Shown here: piece by piece, positions 35,995-47,200 of the stretch
How positions within the stretch are numbered: the stretch's first letter is position 1
How the letters are laid out: the number at the start of each line of letters is the position of its first letter
Assembly: GCA_035527845.1 (NCBI GenBank)
Contig: DATKZT010000086.1
Location: 42,226 to 106,225 of the forward strand
DNA from: JAUWKC01 sp035527845
GTDB taxonomy: Bacteria > Planctomycetota > Phycisphaerae > Sedimentisphaerales > Anaerobacaceae
Direction of reading: 5' to 3'
DNA: 64,000 bases
Made by a program: the position numbers and the translations under genes
Notes under the pieces: generated by a model
Told to the model about the DNA's origin: nothing
What the model saw: the letters and a program-made list of their open reading frames with translations, nothing else
The model's database searches: none

Positions 35995-36459
35995 AATAGC
36001 GGCTCAGCCTCGGTACATAGTAACATTTTATTTGTCAATATAGCAGCGCCGGGCTTCAAACGCAAGATTTCCAAATCGGTATTATTTGCAGACCTTGTTG
36101 CATGCGGGGTCTTGCCGTATTTGACGGCAGGGTGAACGAGGGTACACGGTGCTGTTATAGGACCTTCAAGTGAAGCACAAGTGGGCTCGTCTTGGGTCAG
36201 AATGAGCATTCGGGCCTCGGTGCGACAATAGGGCTCGAACGCCGCAAGATTTGTGCTCTTACTTTGGAAAACCGGCCTTTACAATGTTAAAAACAGCCTT
36301 TTTTCGGGAACAAACCGGGAATAATTTGCTTGAAAACAACTGTGTTTTTTGGTATGATAGGGGCAAGAATTAAGGGGGCAGAAGACTGACGCCTCTTGAA
36401 GGGCGACCGGAGTGTGTCTTTCTGCCTGCCGGATTTTACCACCACCATGGAGGAATGGG
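35995..36459. other. Divergent intergenic region between pyrR and the S8-dockerin gene
   Basis: No gene is supported. On the minus strand TTGACA (complement near 36040) lies upstream of pyrR, but no -10 is at the usual distance. I see no clear PyrR attenuator. The promoter of the plus-strand gene is given separately. Confidence 0.4.
36330..36358 (+). promoter_or_regulatory. Strong predicted promoter of the S8-dockerin gene
   Basis: TTGAAA (36330-36335) and TATGAT (36353-36358) stand 17 bases apart, about 100 bases upstream of the ATG at 36460. One of the best sigma-70 matches in the window. It implies a 5' UTR of about 95 bases. Confidence 0.6.
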
Positions 36460-38166
36460 ATGGTGCGAAGTGCGAGAAAAGTGTTCTTCACGTGCCTGAT
36501 AGCGTGTGCGGCGACGGTCCAGGCGGAAGCGGCCAGTCTAACCGACAAGACACTTCAGCCGGAGGGATTGAGTTACGTCGGAATTCATGCGTTGAGGCAG
36601 ATGGACCCCAACTTGACGGGACTGGGCGTGAGGGTCGCCCTGGTCAGCCGAAGCATGACCTATGCGGAAGGGGAGCCGCAAAACGATTACCAGCCAAATG
36701 CCCGACATGACTGTTTCAGAGGAAAACAGTTCGGCTTCAATGATGGAGCAAGGATGGAAGCGGGGATTTCACCGCATTCGACGGCGATCTGCTCGATATT
36801 GCTGGGGAAAGATGAAACCGGCTTCGATGCGGAGTTGGGCAAATTCAATTACGAGGGGGCAGCCCCGTCAGCGACGGCTGACCTTTACGAGTTCTGGCAT
36901 TTCCTGACCAATAACGTCTTTATGGGTGTGCCTCCGGAGGCGGACATATTAAGCGCGAGCATAGGGACACAATTCGAGGACTGGTGGACAAGAGGCATAG
37001 AATCCTTGGCGGAACAGTCGGGTCTGATTATTGTGGCTGGGATAGGCAATGGTTTGGCGGTGCACGACCCCGTGCTTTACCCGGCGGCGGGCTCAAACGT
37101 CATCGGCGTCGGTGTGATCGACTCGTTGAACAGCGAGGATCTTGCGACAAATCTGGGGCGATTTGCTCTGGCGTATCCGGAGCATTCGAGCGTCGGTCCC
37201 ACAGAAGACGGTCGTTGCAAGCCGGATATTGTTGCGCCGGGCAACTGCCTTGCTGCGGGCATCGCGGAGCCGAATCGTTATGAGCCGACGGGCAACTGGT
37301 CGAGCTTTTCGACGCCGGCGGCGGCGGGCGCAATCGCGCTTTTGGTGCAAGAGGCCAAGGAGGAACCGACGCTGAGTCTGGCGGTCTCGCCAAGCGGCGG
37401 CAACTGTGTGATGAAAGCGATTGTTATGAACTCCGCCACGAAGCTGCCCTACTGGCACAAGGGCCTGCTTGAGGTGGAAGACGACCACTTTGCTCCGCTG
37501 GACCATATTCAGGGGGCAGGAATGCTGAATGCGGTGGAGGCTTACAATCAGCTTGTGGCGGGTCCGGCCGAGCCTGGCGAGGTTGCGGGTACGGGGTGGG
37601 ACAACAACGCACTCGACAGGAACACCCACAGCGAAAACACTTACAAGGTCTCCTTCTCGGAGCCTGCGGGCAAGTTCATCACCGCGACGCTCGTATGGAA
37701 CAAGCACTACGCGAGCACTTATCCTTTCGAGGCCCTGCCCGAGAAGGACGCAGACCTTCGGCTGGAAGTGTGGGCGGTGGACCCGAACAATCCCGGCAGA
37801 GATTACCTGCTGGATTACAGTGACAGCCCGGTTGACAACGTTGAGCACATTTACCGGCAGCCCGACCCGAATTATACCAATTACGAGATCGTCGTCTCCT
37901 ATAGTGATGTCGAAGATTCGAATCAGGCGCCGGCTGTGCAGCAATACGCCCTGGCGTGGAACGTCGGCGGCGTGCCTGAAACGGACGACAGCCTCTTGTA
38001 CGACCTGAATGCGGATGGGGTGCTGAACCGTTCGGACCTGGACGTTCTTATCGACAACTACATAACCTACAAAACGCCTGGCGGTTATTTCATGGGCGAC
38101 ATTGATTCCAACGGAGCGTTCGACGCGAACGACCTGCAAAGCTTTTTGAGCCGCATCAGCCCATAG
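36460..38166 (+). CDS. S8 subtilisin-like protein with C-terminal dockerin
   Basis: About 568 residues from the ATG at 36460, six bases after GGAGG (36449-36453). A signal peptide (VFFTCLIACAATVQAEA) is followed by a subtilisin fold. Histidine lies in SPHSTAICSILLG and serine in SSFSTPAAAGA, and the oxyanion Asn is in AGIGNGLA. The position of the catalytic Asp (usually VAVIDTG) reads VALVSRS, so the Asp appears replaced. A P/homB-like region is followed by a dockerin type I (YDLNADGVLNRSDLDVLI, then GDIDSNGAFDANDL). The dockerin should tether it to a cohesin-bearing surface. Activity is doubtful from the missing Asp. Confidence 0.85.
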   Translation: MVRSARKVFFTCLIACAATVQAEAASLTDKTLQPEGLSYVGIHALRQMDPNLTGLGVRVALVSRSMTYAEGEPQNDYQPNARHDCFRGKQFGFNDGARMEAGISPHSTAICSILLGKDETGFDAELGKFNYEGAAPSATADLYEFWHFLTNNVFMGVPPEADILSASIGTQFEDWWTRGIESLAEQSGLIIVAGIGNGLAVHDPVLYPAAGSNVIGVGVIDSLNSEDLATNLGRFALAYPEHSSVGPTEDGRCKPDIVAPGNCLAAGIAEPNRYEPTGNWSSFSTPAAAGAIALLVQEAKEEPTLSLAVSPSGGNCVMKAIVMNSATKLPYWHKGLLEVEDDHFAPLDHIQGAGMLNAVEAYNQLVAGPAEPGEVAGTGWDNNALDRNTHSENTYKVSFSEPAGKFITATLVWNKHYASTYPFEALPEKDADLRLEVWAVDPNNPGRDYLLDYSDSPVDNVEHIYRQPDPNYTNYEIVVSYSDVEDSNQAPAVQQYALAWNVGGVPETDDSLLYDLNADGVLNRSDLDVLIDNYITYKTPGGYFMGDIDSNGAFDANDLQSFLSRISP

Positions 38167-38473
38167 GCGGATTGGGCCCGCGTCGTGCGGCGGTCTGTAA
38201 TTCCAACCGGCAACTTCCCACAAGCTGTCTGCCCGAAGCTTCAGCGCCTCGCCACGCCTGACTTGCCCCACATCCACGGCAGGAAGGGGCTCATCTTGAC
38301 CTCGTCTTCTCTGGAGCTTTTTGGCAAGGGTTTGCGGGTGGTGTGGAAAACTCAAGGGCAGGAAGGCCTTTTAATTGGCTGGCATTTCTGGTAAAAACAC
38401 TAAGTATGGTGATTGGTTAAATGGTTAATTGGTTAAATAATTACCACTCTACTAATTTAGTTTTTTGGTTGTT
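38167..38473. other. Intergenic region with an 8-bp-period repeat
   Basis: TGGTTAA occurs at 38414-38420, 38422-38428 and 38430-38436, so with an exact 8-base period, then the DNA is AT-rich to the aroA start. It could act as a repeat-tuned promoter element. The rest is unremarkable. No gene is supported. Confidence 0.4.
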
Positions 38474-39751
38474 ATGAAGCTGATTGTCAGGAAATCCCGG
38501 CTCGGTGGTGAGGCGGCTATGCCGGCGTCGAAGTCGCATACCATCCGTGCGGTTGCAATGGGGTCTTTGGCTGTGGGGCAAAGCGTAATTCGCAGACCGC
38601 TGGATTCGGGCGATACGCAAAGTGCGGTGAAGTGCTACCGGGCCTTAGGCGCAAAGATTGATACGTCGGACCCGGAAGGCTGGAGAGTAGCAGGCACGGG
38701 CGGGCAAATCAAGGCGGCGCGCGAGACCATCGACGTAGGGAATTCCGGTACGACTCTGCGTGTTGGCATCGGTTCTGCGGCCCTTGCGGGCGCCGGCCAG
38801 ACGACGACTTTCACCGGGGATGAGCAAATCCGGAGCAGGCCTGTTGGGCCGCTGCTGGAGGCCATGAACCACCTTGGGGCAAGATGCCTCAGCATGAACA
38901 ATAACGGCAAGGCGCCGGTCGAGATAACGGGCCAACTGAGAGGCGGAAAGACCTCAATTGCGGCTACAACGAGCCAGTATCTAACCAGCCTGCTGCTGTG
39001 TACGCCGCTGGCACGAGATGATACCGAGATAGATGTTACGCTGCTGAATGAGCCGGGGTACGTGCAGATGACGCTCGATTGGCTGGACAAGCAGGGCATC
39101 GAATACAAGAATGAGGATCTGCGGAAGTTCAAGGTCAAGGGGGGGCAGAGCTACAAGGGATTTGACGCAACGATACCTGCGGATTTTTCGAGTGCGACGT
39201 TTTTCTTGTGCGGTGCGGCGCTGGTTGGAGATGAGGTGACACTGTTGGGGCTGGATTTTTCGGACAGTCAGCCGGACAAGGCGGTGGTCGATTATTTGAG
39301 GGCGATGGGGGCGGATATCAAGATCGAGTCCGATTCAATAACGGTTAGAGCCGGGCCACTCAAAGGTGCTGAATTAGATATGAACAAGACTCCGGACGCC
39401 CTTCCGGCGATGGCGGTGGTGGGTGCTTTTGCGGAAGGCGAGACGCGCCTCGTAAACGTGCCCCAGGCTCGCAGCAAGGAAACGGACCGCATCAAATGTA
39501 TGGCTGAGGAGCTGAAGAAAATGGGCGTGGATGTTGAAGAACTCGCCGACGGGCTTATAATACGGCAGAGCCGGCCTAAGCCGGCCCGGCTTGACGGTCG
39601 AAGCGACCACCGCATCGTAATGGCATTGTCGCTGGCGGGTTTGGCCATTGAGGGCGAGTGCACTGTAGACACCGCCGAGGCGATGAGCGTTACGTTCCCG
39701 AGCTACGTGGAGCTGATGAAAGGCATCGGCGCCGACATGGCCATCGAATAA
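38474..39751 (+). CDS. aroA: 3-phosphoshikimate 1-carboxyvinyltransferase (EPSP synthase)
   Basis: About 425 residues from the ATG at 38474 (a TTG at 38465 adds three). The PASKSHTIRAV start, NSGTTLR at the PEP-binding site, and SDHRIVMALSLAGL near the end are EPSP synthase signatures. It joins PEP and shikimate-3-phosphate in the shikimate pathway. The next gene, aroC, starts 33 bases later. Confidence 0.96.
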   Translation: MKLIVRKSRLGGEAAMPASKSHTIRAVAMGSLAVGQSVIRRPLDSGDTQSAVKCYRALGAKIDTSDPEGWRVAGTGGQIKAARETIDVGNSGTTLRVGIGSAALAGAGQTTTFTGDEQIRSRPVGPLLEAMNHLGARCLSMNNNGKAPVEITGQLRGGKTSIAATTSQYLTSLLLCTPLARDDTEIDVTLLNEPGYVQMTLDWLDKQGIEYKNEDLRKFKVKGGQSYKGFDATIPADFSSATFFLCGAALVGDEVTLLGLDFSDSQPDKAVVDYLRAMGADIKIESDSITVRAGPLKGAELDMNKTPDALPAMAVVGAFAEGETRLVNVPQARSKETDRIKCMAEELKKMGVDVEELADGLIIRQSRPKPARLDGRSDHRIVMALSLAGLAIEGECTVDTAEAMSVTFPSYVELMKGIGADMAIE

Positions 39752-39784
39752 GTAACGAAACTATAGTTGGGAGATTTGACAGAA

Positions 39785-41116
39785 ATGATAGGATGTCACG
39801 TTGGACGATTTTTTCAGGTAACGGTAGCGGGCGGTTCGTATCAGGAGGGTTTGACGGCGGTGCTTCAGGGTCATCCGCCTGGGATGCTGCTGACTGAGCA
39901 GGAGATATACGGAGATTTGCTTCTTCGCAAACCCGGTGCCGATGAGCTTTCGAGTCCTCGCAAGGAGCCGGACCTTCCGATTATCTACAGCGGGCTGAAC
40001 GCGGCCGATACCGTCGAAGGCGCGGGAAACAAGAACCACACTAACGGGACGCCGCTTTCGATATTGATTCCGAACCTGGACCGGCATTTCATCCACATCA
40101 AGCAGTATCAGGACACGAACCGGACGCCTCGGCCGGGGCACGCATCCTACGCATCGTTCATGAAGTACGGACCCGATGACGATGCCATCGGCGCCGGGAT
40201 ATTCAGCGGACGCTATACCTCCACTATCGTGGCGGCAGGATACGTTGCCAAGAAGGTGCTGAACAAGTGCGGTATAGAAGTGTTCGCGTATGTCAAGGAA
40301 TTGGCTTCGGTTCGCTGTCCGGATGTTGCTCACGATAGTGCCCTTGAGCATACCAACAGGTACAAGCAGATGCGGCGCGACCTGGACCCGTTCTATCAGG
40401 AGATTTACGTGAAGGGCCGGCTGACGATGGAGATGCGCTTTCTGGAGAAGATGAAGATATTAGCCGAAGTTGAGCAGGAGTTCGACGCTATCCGGAACAA
40501 GGCGCCGAGGATGAGTGGGCAAGCCGTTAAGGACAAGTACAAGGTGCATCCGGTGTTGAACTGCCCTGATATAGAGGCAGCAGAGGCGATGGTTGAGGCG
40601 TGCAACAAGATTAGCAAGACGGGCGATTCAACAGGCGGGCTGGTCGAAATCGTCGTTACAGGTGTTCCCGTCGGCCTGGGGGAGCCGGTCTTTTGCAAGC
40701 TGGACGGCGAATTGGGCAGGATGTTGGGCATCGGCGCGGTCAAGGGCGTGGAGGTGGGAGCGGGTTTTGCGGTCAAGGATATGACCGGCAGCCAATCGAA
40801 CGACCAGATGCGGTCGGAAGACGGGGAAGTGACATTCGCATCGAACAATGCGGGGGGAGTGACGGGCGGTCTATCCACAGGGCAGCCGATTATTGTCAGA
40901 CTTGCCGTCAAGCCAACGCCTACGATTGACAAGCCACAGAGGACGATTGACAAGTATACCCTCGAGAACAAGCAGTTGGCGGCGATTACGCGACGCGACC
41001 CCACAATTGTTGCGCGAATCTGGCCGGTGGCCGAGAACTACACCGCGATGGTAATACTCGACCACCTGCTGGCCCACTACGGCTACCAGGCATTGAAAGC
41101 CAGGCTCCAGCGTTAG
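39785..41116 (+). CDS. aroC: Chorismate synthase, divergent
   Basis: About 443 residues from the ATG at 39785 (a TTG at 39767 is the alternative). The second catalytic histidine (RPGHASYASFMKYG), the block NNAGGVTGGLSTGQPI and VKPTPTI are clear family signatures. The N-terminal GESHG motif, which carries the first catalytic histidine, reads GGSYQ here. The protein is also longer than typical (about 360-390), with an extra helical block around residues 205-260. It would make chorismate from EPSP, with FMNH2. Function despite the missing His is uncertain, but its context next to aroA supports it. Confidence 0.85.
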   Translation: MIGCHVGRFFQVTVAGGSYQEGLTAVLQGHPPGMLLTEQEIYGDLLLRKPGADELSSPRKEPDLPIIYSGLNAADTVEGAGNKNHTNGTPLSILIPNLDRHFIHIKQYQDTNRTPRPGHASYASFMKYGPDDDAIGAGIFSGRYTSTIVAAGYVAKKVLNKCGIEVFAYVKELASVRCPDVAHDSALEHTNRYKQMRRDLDPFYQEIYVKGRLTMEMRFLEKMKILAEVEQEFDAIRNKAPRMSGQAVKDKYKVHPVLNCPDIEAAEAMVEACNKISKTGDSTGGLVEIVVTGVPVGLGEPVFCKLDGELGRMLGIGAVKGVEVGAGFAVKDMTGSQSNDQMRSEDGEVTFASNNAGGVTGGLSTGQPIIVRLAVKPTPTIDKPQRTIDKYTLENKQLAAITRRDPTIVARIWPVAENYTAMVILDHLLAHYGYQALKARLQR

Positions 41117-41128
41117 GCGGTATACAAG

Positions 41129-41164
41129 ACAAAGCCCCGGAATCATCCGGGGCTTTGTTTTATT
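41129..41164. terminator. Strong bidirectional terminator
   Basis: ACAAAGCCCCGGA (41129-41141) and TCCGGGGCTTTGT (41146-41158) form a perfect 13-base stem with an ATCA loop, followed by TTTTATTG. It separates the convergent aroC and giant-protein genes and, with T and A flanks on the two sides, can serve both strands. Confidence 0.9.
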
Positions 41165-41229
41165 GTTTACCCATGTCCGCCCGTGCGAGGGCAGAGCAAG
41201 CCGAGCCGAGACGTCGCACGGTCAGGCGT

Positions 41230-44200
41230 TTACCACGGGACATCCATTGGCAGCGTTTGCGACCAGGCGGTCTCGTTCTTGTTTGGCGAGCGGTCGCGGG
41301 CCTTGACACGGAAGTAGAGCGTTTGTCCACTCAGGCCTACGTAGGTCGTGTAGATGTATGGCGGCCCGGCGAACTGCATCCAGCCGCTGCTGAACCCGCT
41401 TCGGTTGGTGCACTCGAAGAAGAATTCGAGACCATTACCTTCGGGGTCGATGGTAGTTGGATCGGCCCTCATCGTAGCATAGTAGTCCCAAATGGGGTCA
41501 GGTCCGAGCCATATCTGGTGCGGCGTGCCGTCGATACTATAGCCGTTGACATCCAGGATGCTGTAGTCCCAGAGCATTGGGTCAGGGGTCGGGGCATTGA
41601 CGTCCGGGGCCTCTGGCGTCATCACACAGACCTGGTCGGACCAGAAGGTTTCGTTCTGCTTGGACGATTTGTCTCTGGCCTTGACGCGGTAGCAGTATTC
41701 GGTTTCGGGCTGGAGATCGAAGTCTGTCCAGGTGGGGTTGACGCCTTCTGGGAAGGTGAGCCAGCCGCTGTCGTACGCCAGTGTGTCATTTTGGAACATG
41801 TACTCGACCTGGTGGACATCGTATGAGATACTGGAGACGAGCACAATGGAATTCGGGGCGTTTGGCTCGGCGCTTATAATATAGGGAGCGGGCGCCGGCG
41901 GCGTGGTGTCTTCTGTGGGCTCCTCGCCTGAGACGAGAGCACAGCGGACTACCGACCATCTGGTCTCGAGCCATTCATCCTGTGGTCTTGTCGGTCTGAC
42001 CTCTCTTGCCTTTACCCTGAAGCACAGCTCGGTGCCGAGAGCAAGGCCGTCAATCTGGTAACTCCGACTGGTCTGCCATCCGCTGTCGTAACTATCATTG
42101 CTTACGCACTGGAAGTAGTACTGGATACCCCAGCCCCACGCGTCGTATGTGGCCTCCGCCCTCATGCGAATTCCGAAAGGCGGGGTGGTAGACATCGAAT
42201 AGGGCTCAATTTCCCACCTGCTGGGGTCGGGAATGGGTGGTCTGACATCCTGCACGAGCCAGCAGGCGGCGAAGAAGGCAAGGTCCGTATAGTCGACATA
42301 GGTATCATAGCTTAGGTCGGAGCCGTCACACCAATCATTGTTATCTGAGCAGCCCTCTTCGAGCCAGCCCTCGGCAAACACGGCGTAGTCGAGGAAGTTG
42401 ATTATTCCGTCAAAGATGAGGTCGCAGATTCTGCAGGGCTCGGCCCAGAAGCTGAGCGGATAGTGATAACCCATATCGACAATACCCTTATCGAAGGCCT
42501 CGTCGGTACGCGTGGTGTAAACTGTGAGTCCTAACATGCTCGCATTAACGCTGCCGGTATCGACAGAGGGGCTGGTCTGCGGCTGTCCTGCGGCGGTCTG
42601 GCTGAGGTAGTAGTCGCCCAGAGGACCTGTTGCAAACAGTGGGTCGGCATTGATGTTGGCGGGCGCCCACGTAGGCAGGGGGCAGCCGTCCTCGAGCCTG
42701 ATACCGGATATTCCACCCTTAATGTTGCTGTACGAGATGGTGAGCCTGGAGGCGGCCTGGCCGGAGTCGAAGCCGGTTCCTATTGCGATCTCGTCTCCAT
42801 CGAGGGCGTAGTTATTCCAGAGGATGGAGTCTGTGACGGTGGTTCTATTTCCGTAGCCGCAGTAGAGTGCTCCGCCGAACCCTGTATTTCCGTTAAGTCG
42901 GCTGAAGGTGCCCGGGCAAGCATTGCCGGACAAGGTGCAGTTGCCAATGACAGGCTCTGTGTACCAGTTGGCGGAGATACCGCCGCCGTCGCGTCCGGCC
43001 TGGTTGTTTATAATCAGGCAGTTGAATATGTAGGGCGAATCTGGTCCGCCGCTGAGATATATGCCGCCGCCCGACGTATTTGCGACATTATGTGTCAGTA
43101 CGCAGTCGCTGATGAGTGCGGGCGTGGCCCAGCACCATATACCGCCGCCCTGTCCGACAATGGAGGCGTTGGGGTCGTTCGGGTCGTTGGGGTCGACGAC
43201 GGCGACGTTTGGCGCCTTGTTGTATCTGATATCGCATCGGCTAATGGTCACGGTGATTGCGCTTTCGCAATAGAGGCCCGCGCCGCGATAGGCGGTATTA
43301 CTGAAGAGGTTGCAGTCGATGATGGAGACATCATTGGCGTCGACGACACAGATGGCGCCGCCGTCGGCGTTGGCGTCGTTACGCCAGAAGGACGAGCCAA
43401 AGACGACAGCGGAGCTGTTGGCATCAAAAAAGACTCCTGCTCCATACTGAGCGAGGTTGTCAGCGAGGTTGCAGTCATTGACCTCTGAAGCGGCATTGAC
43501 ATGGTGGTAGAAGATACCGCCGCCCCAGCCGGCCGAGTTTTCGTTGAAGCTGCATCGTTTGAACACAGCGGCGCTGTTGACGTCGCAGTAGGCGCCGCCG
43601 CCATCGCTGTCAGCGGTGCAGTTGATGACGGAGCAGTTGGTAAACACGGGAGCAGCATTAACGTCAACGTAGATGCCTCCGCCGTTTCCACCGATGCCGA
43701 ATGCGCTGGCGGCAGCGGAACAATCGCGAATAATCGTATTTCTGATGGTCGGAGCGCTGTTTGAATCGATGAATATGCCGCCGCCGTTCTCAGCGGTGAC
43801 GCTTCCGTTGATGATGGTAAGTCCGTCGAGAATCGTGTTTGCGTCTTCGCCGCTGTTAAAGGTGAAGCCTCGGCCGGCCTGTGCGCAGTCGACGACGGTG
43901 CGGGCCACGACGTTGGGGTCATCCGGATTGGTGCTGGTGACGGTGATGGCTTTGCCGCGCAGATTGATATTAGCGTCGTAGACGCCGGCGGCGACGATAA
44001 GTATGTCACCATCTCTGGCATCATTGATGGCGGTCTGGATGGCATTGGGGTCGCCTGAGACCTCGATGATATCAGGCAGCTCGAAGCTAACGATGACCAC
44101 TTTGTCCCTGGTCATTGTAACGACATTGTTGGGCTCTGTAGACAGGTCATGATCGGTGCCGGTCCATTTCTTGACCCTGTAGTCGGGGTCGGGTATTGCA

Positions 44201-47200
44201 AAAAGCTCGACCGGACCTTCATACTGAAGCCCGCTGGCAGGCAGAATTGCGCCGTGACCACCGAGAACGATTGTCGCCAGGTGGTATACTCGGATTCTCT
44301 CAAACCGAACTTTGACGACTTTGTCCTGGGTCATGGTGACTGTGTTGTTCGGGTCAGTGGAGGTATCATCATCGGTGCCGGTCCATACGACTCTATAGCA
44401 GACCTTGTTAATCTCGTCACAGTACGGATAGGCGGTAAGCTGGATCACCGAGTTTCTGGGATAACGTCCGCCGCCGCTGGGTTCAACAAAGCCGTCGGCA
44501 GCAGCGGGATCAACGGGTCTGCCGTTTGCATCGACAATGACAACTGTCAGCTTCGGCATAGAAGCGATCAGGTAATGATAGCCCATGTCGACGATGCCGA
44601 TGTCGCCCCAGGCGTCGGTTCGTGTGGTGTATATGGCGGGATGCAGCTCGACATCAGGATGGTTGACATCATTGCTTCCGGCGTCGACGCAGTTGCTGTC
44701 AATTGGCTGGCCTGCGCCGGTTTGACTCAGATAATATCCGACCACAAAATTGGGGTCTTCCTGCAGATTGTGACTGCCGGGCCAGAGGTCATGGCGCCAC
44801 TCCAGGTAGCTATTGGTGTCGGGAGCGGTCCAGCCGTTCAGTGTGCAATCTTCTTCGAGGTAGATAGGCGGCCCGAAGGTAAGTGCGGCAATTGCAGCAC
44901 CCAGGTTGACGCGAGGCTTTGTGATGGCCACTTTCGTATCGGTCACGGGGTCGCCCGTATCGATGAGCAATTGTCTGACCTCTTCGGGTGAGAGGTAGCT
45001 TCGGAGCTTGACCATAGCAGCTCTCTGGAGGCAGGCGACGGCGCCGGCCGCGAAGGGACATGCGGCGGACGTGCCACCGAAGCCTGTGACATAGTTGCCT
45101 GGGTCGTAGCCGGCAGCGCCCACGATATCCGTGGTGTATATGGGGTCGCCAGGAGCCAAGATATCGAGTATCTCGTCAGTATTCGAATACTCGGTGACGC
45201 GATCATTTGTGTCATATACGGCGCCGACGGAGATAACGCTTCCGAGGGCGGCAGGAGCTACGATACCGTCGATGGCATACTCATTTCCGGCAGCAGCCAA
45301 GAGGGTAATTCCGACCTGTGCAGCATTATTAGCAGCCATGGTGAGGGCCGGGTTTGCGGCTTCGGCAAGTGCCACGTTGTTGTAAAGCTCAAATCCGCCC
45401 CAACTGTTGCTGATAACCATAATGGGATTTTGTGGGTCGTCGTTTCGGTGTGTGACACACCAATCCCAGGCGGCGATGGCAGCATCAGTCAGAAGCAGGC
45501 CGTCTGCGTCAGCGAACTTAAGGGCGTATATCTTTGCATTGTATGCAACGCCGCCGATGTAATCTCCGACGGTGCCGAGGCTTCCGGCTGCGATGCCGGC
45601 ACAGGCGGTACCGTGTGCGTCATCGGCGGGCATAGGATCAGCGTCCCCTTGGCCGGTATCATAACCGCCGATAACCTTGGTGTTCGGGAAGCCGTTATTT
45701 CCGAGCATGGGATGCGTGTAGTCCACACCGCTATCGACTATCGCTACAGCCACCCCGCTACCGTCGTATGCCTGTCGTGCCTGGAGTGCATTGGCCAGAG
45801 GAATAGCCTGTGCCAACATCCTCCTGACCTGCCTTGCGGGCTCGAGACGTACAACAAGTGGGTTGGCCATCAGCCTGTTGAGCCCTTCGCTGGTGATCTG
45901 TCCGGAGAAGGCGGTCTGGTTCTGGTAGCGATAGCGGAGAGTGAACTCGGCAGGTAAGAGGGTGGCAAGCACCGTGGCCTGTCTTGCAGCAATTTCGGCC
46001 CTGAGGGTGGCTACGGACTCTGGTGAATCCCAGTCGGTGGTGGTCCTCAACTGTGTGGGCTCACGGAGGCTTACGATAACCTTTGCGTTGCCCTGGGCGC
46101 CGAACTGGTCGTAGACAGCCTGGCTGTCCACGAGGACCGTCCCGCCGGCTGTAGCCGAACCGGATGCTGCGCCGTCGCCTGATGCGAAATCATAGGTCTG
46201 ATTCGGGTCGTAAGGGGGCCCGATATCGGTGTATGCAATAGTCAAGGCGGACGGCATGGGATATGCGGACCCGCCGCCGCCGACGGCGACCTGGGCGCCT
46301 CTTTCAGCTCTGTTAGCCCAGATAATGGAGTCGATAACGTCGACATCGCTATCGTAGGAACAGTATAGCCCTCCGCCGTAAGCGTTGGGGTCGGTTGCCA
46401 CATTATCAGCAATAGTGCAGTTGGCGATTGCGCCTTGGAAGTACCAGTTGCAGGAGACGCCGCCACCGTCTCGTGCAGCCCTGTTGCGGGTAATCAGGCA
46501 GTTCTTCAGTTCTGAGACGACGCTGGAATCCGGGTTGTCATATCCGGCAAGGTAGACACCGGCGCCGGAGCCGCTCGTAGTGTTGTCGGTGATAATAGTG
46601 TCCGAAATCAAGGCGTCGGAACCGAAGCAGTAGAGTCCGCCGCCGGCGCCGAGGATGGTTCCCGGTGGCAGGTATGGCATGAGAGACTCGTTGGGGTCAG
46701 TCAGCCGTGCGAGCTGGGAAGCGGTGTTGCGCGAGATGGTGCATCGGGCGATGTATGCCAGGCTGTCGACAGAGGCGACGGCGCCTCCAACATAGGAGGA
46801 GTTGTCGGCCAAATTACAGTCGGCGACGTTGACGTCTGAGCTGCTGGCGTAGATGGCCCCGCCGACGGACGCGGAGTTGCCCGTGAAGTCACATCCGGCA
46901 ATTACAGCCGATATGGCGTTGTTGACACAAATACCCGCTCCATAGCCGGTCCACTGGTCATCGTAGTAGCTTGTGCGGTTGGCGCGGAAGGAGCAGCCCT
47001 CGAATTCGGTTTCCGAGTAATCGGCACAATAGACGCCTGCGCCGAAGGCAGGTGCTCGCCAGGTTTCCCACGGCAACTGACGTGCGCCGTAGTAATGTAA
47101 TCCGCCGATTCCTCCGACGCTGCTCTCGGTGACATTGTTGAGGAAGGAGCAGTTTGTGAACGTGGCATCGGCAAATGCATCACAATACACGCCGGCACCG

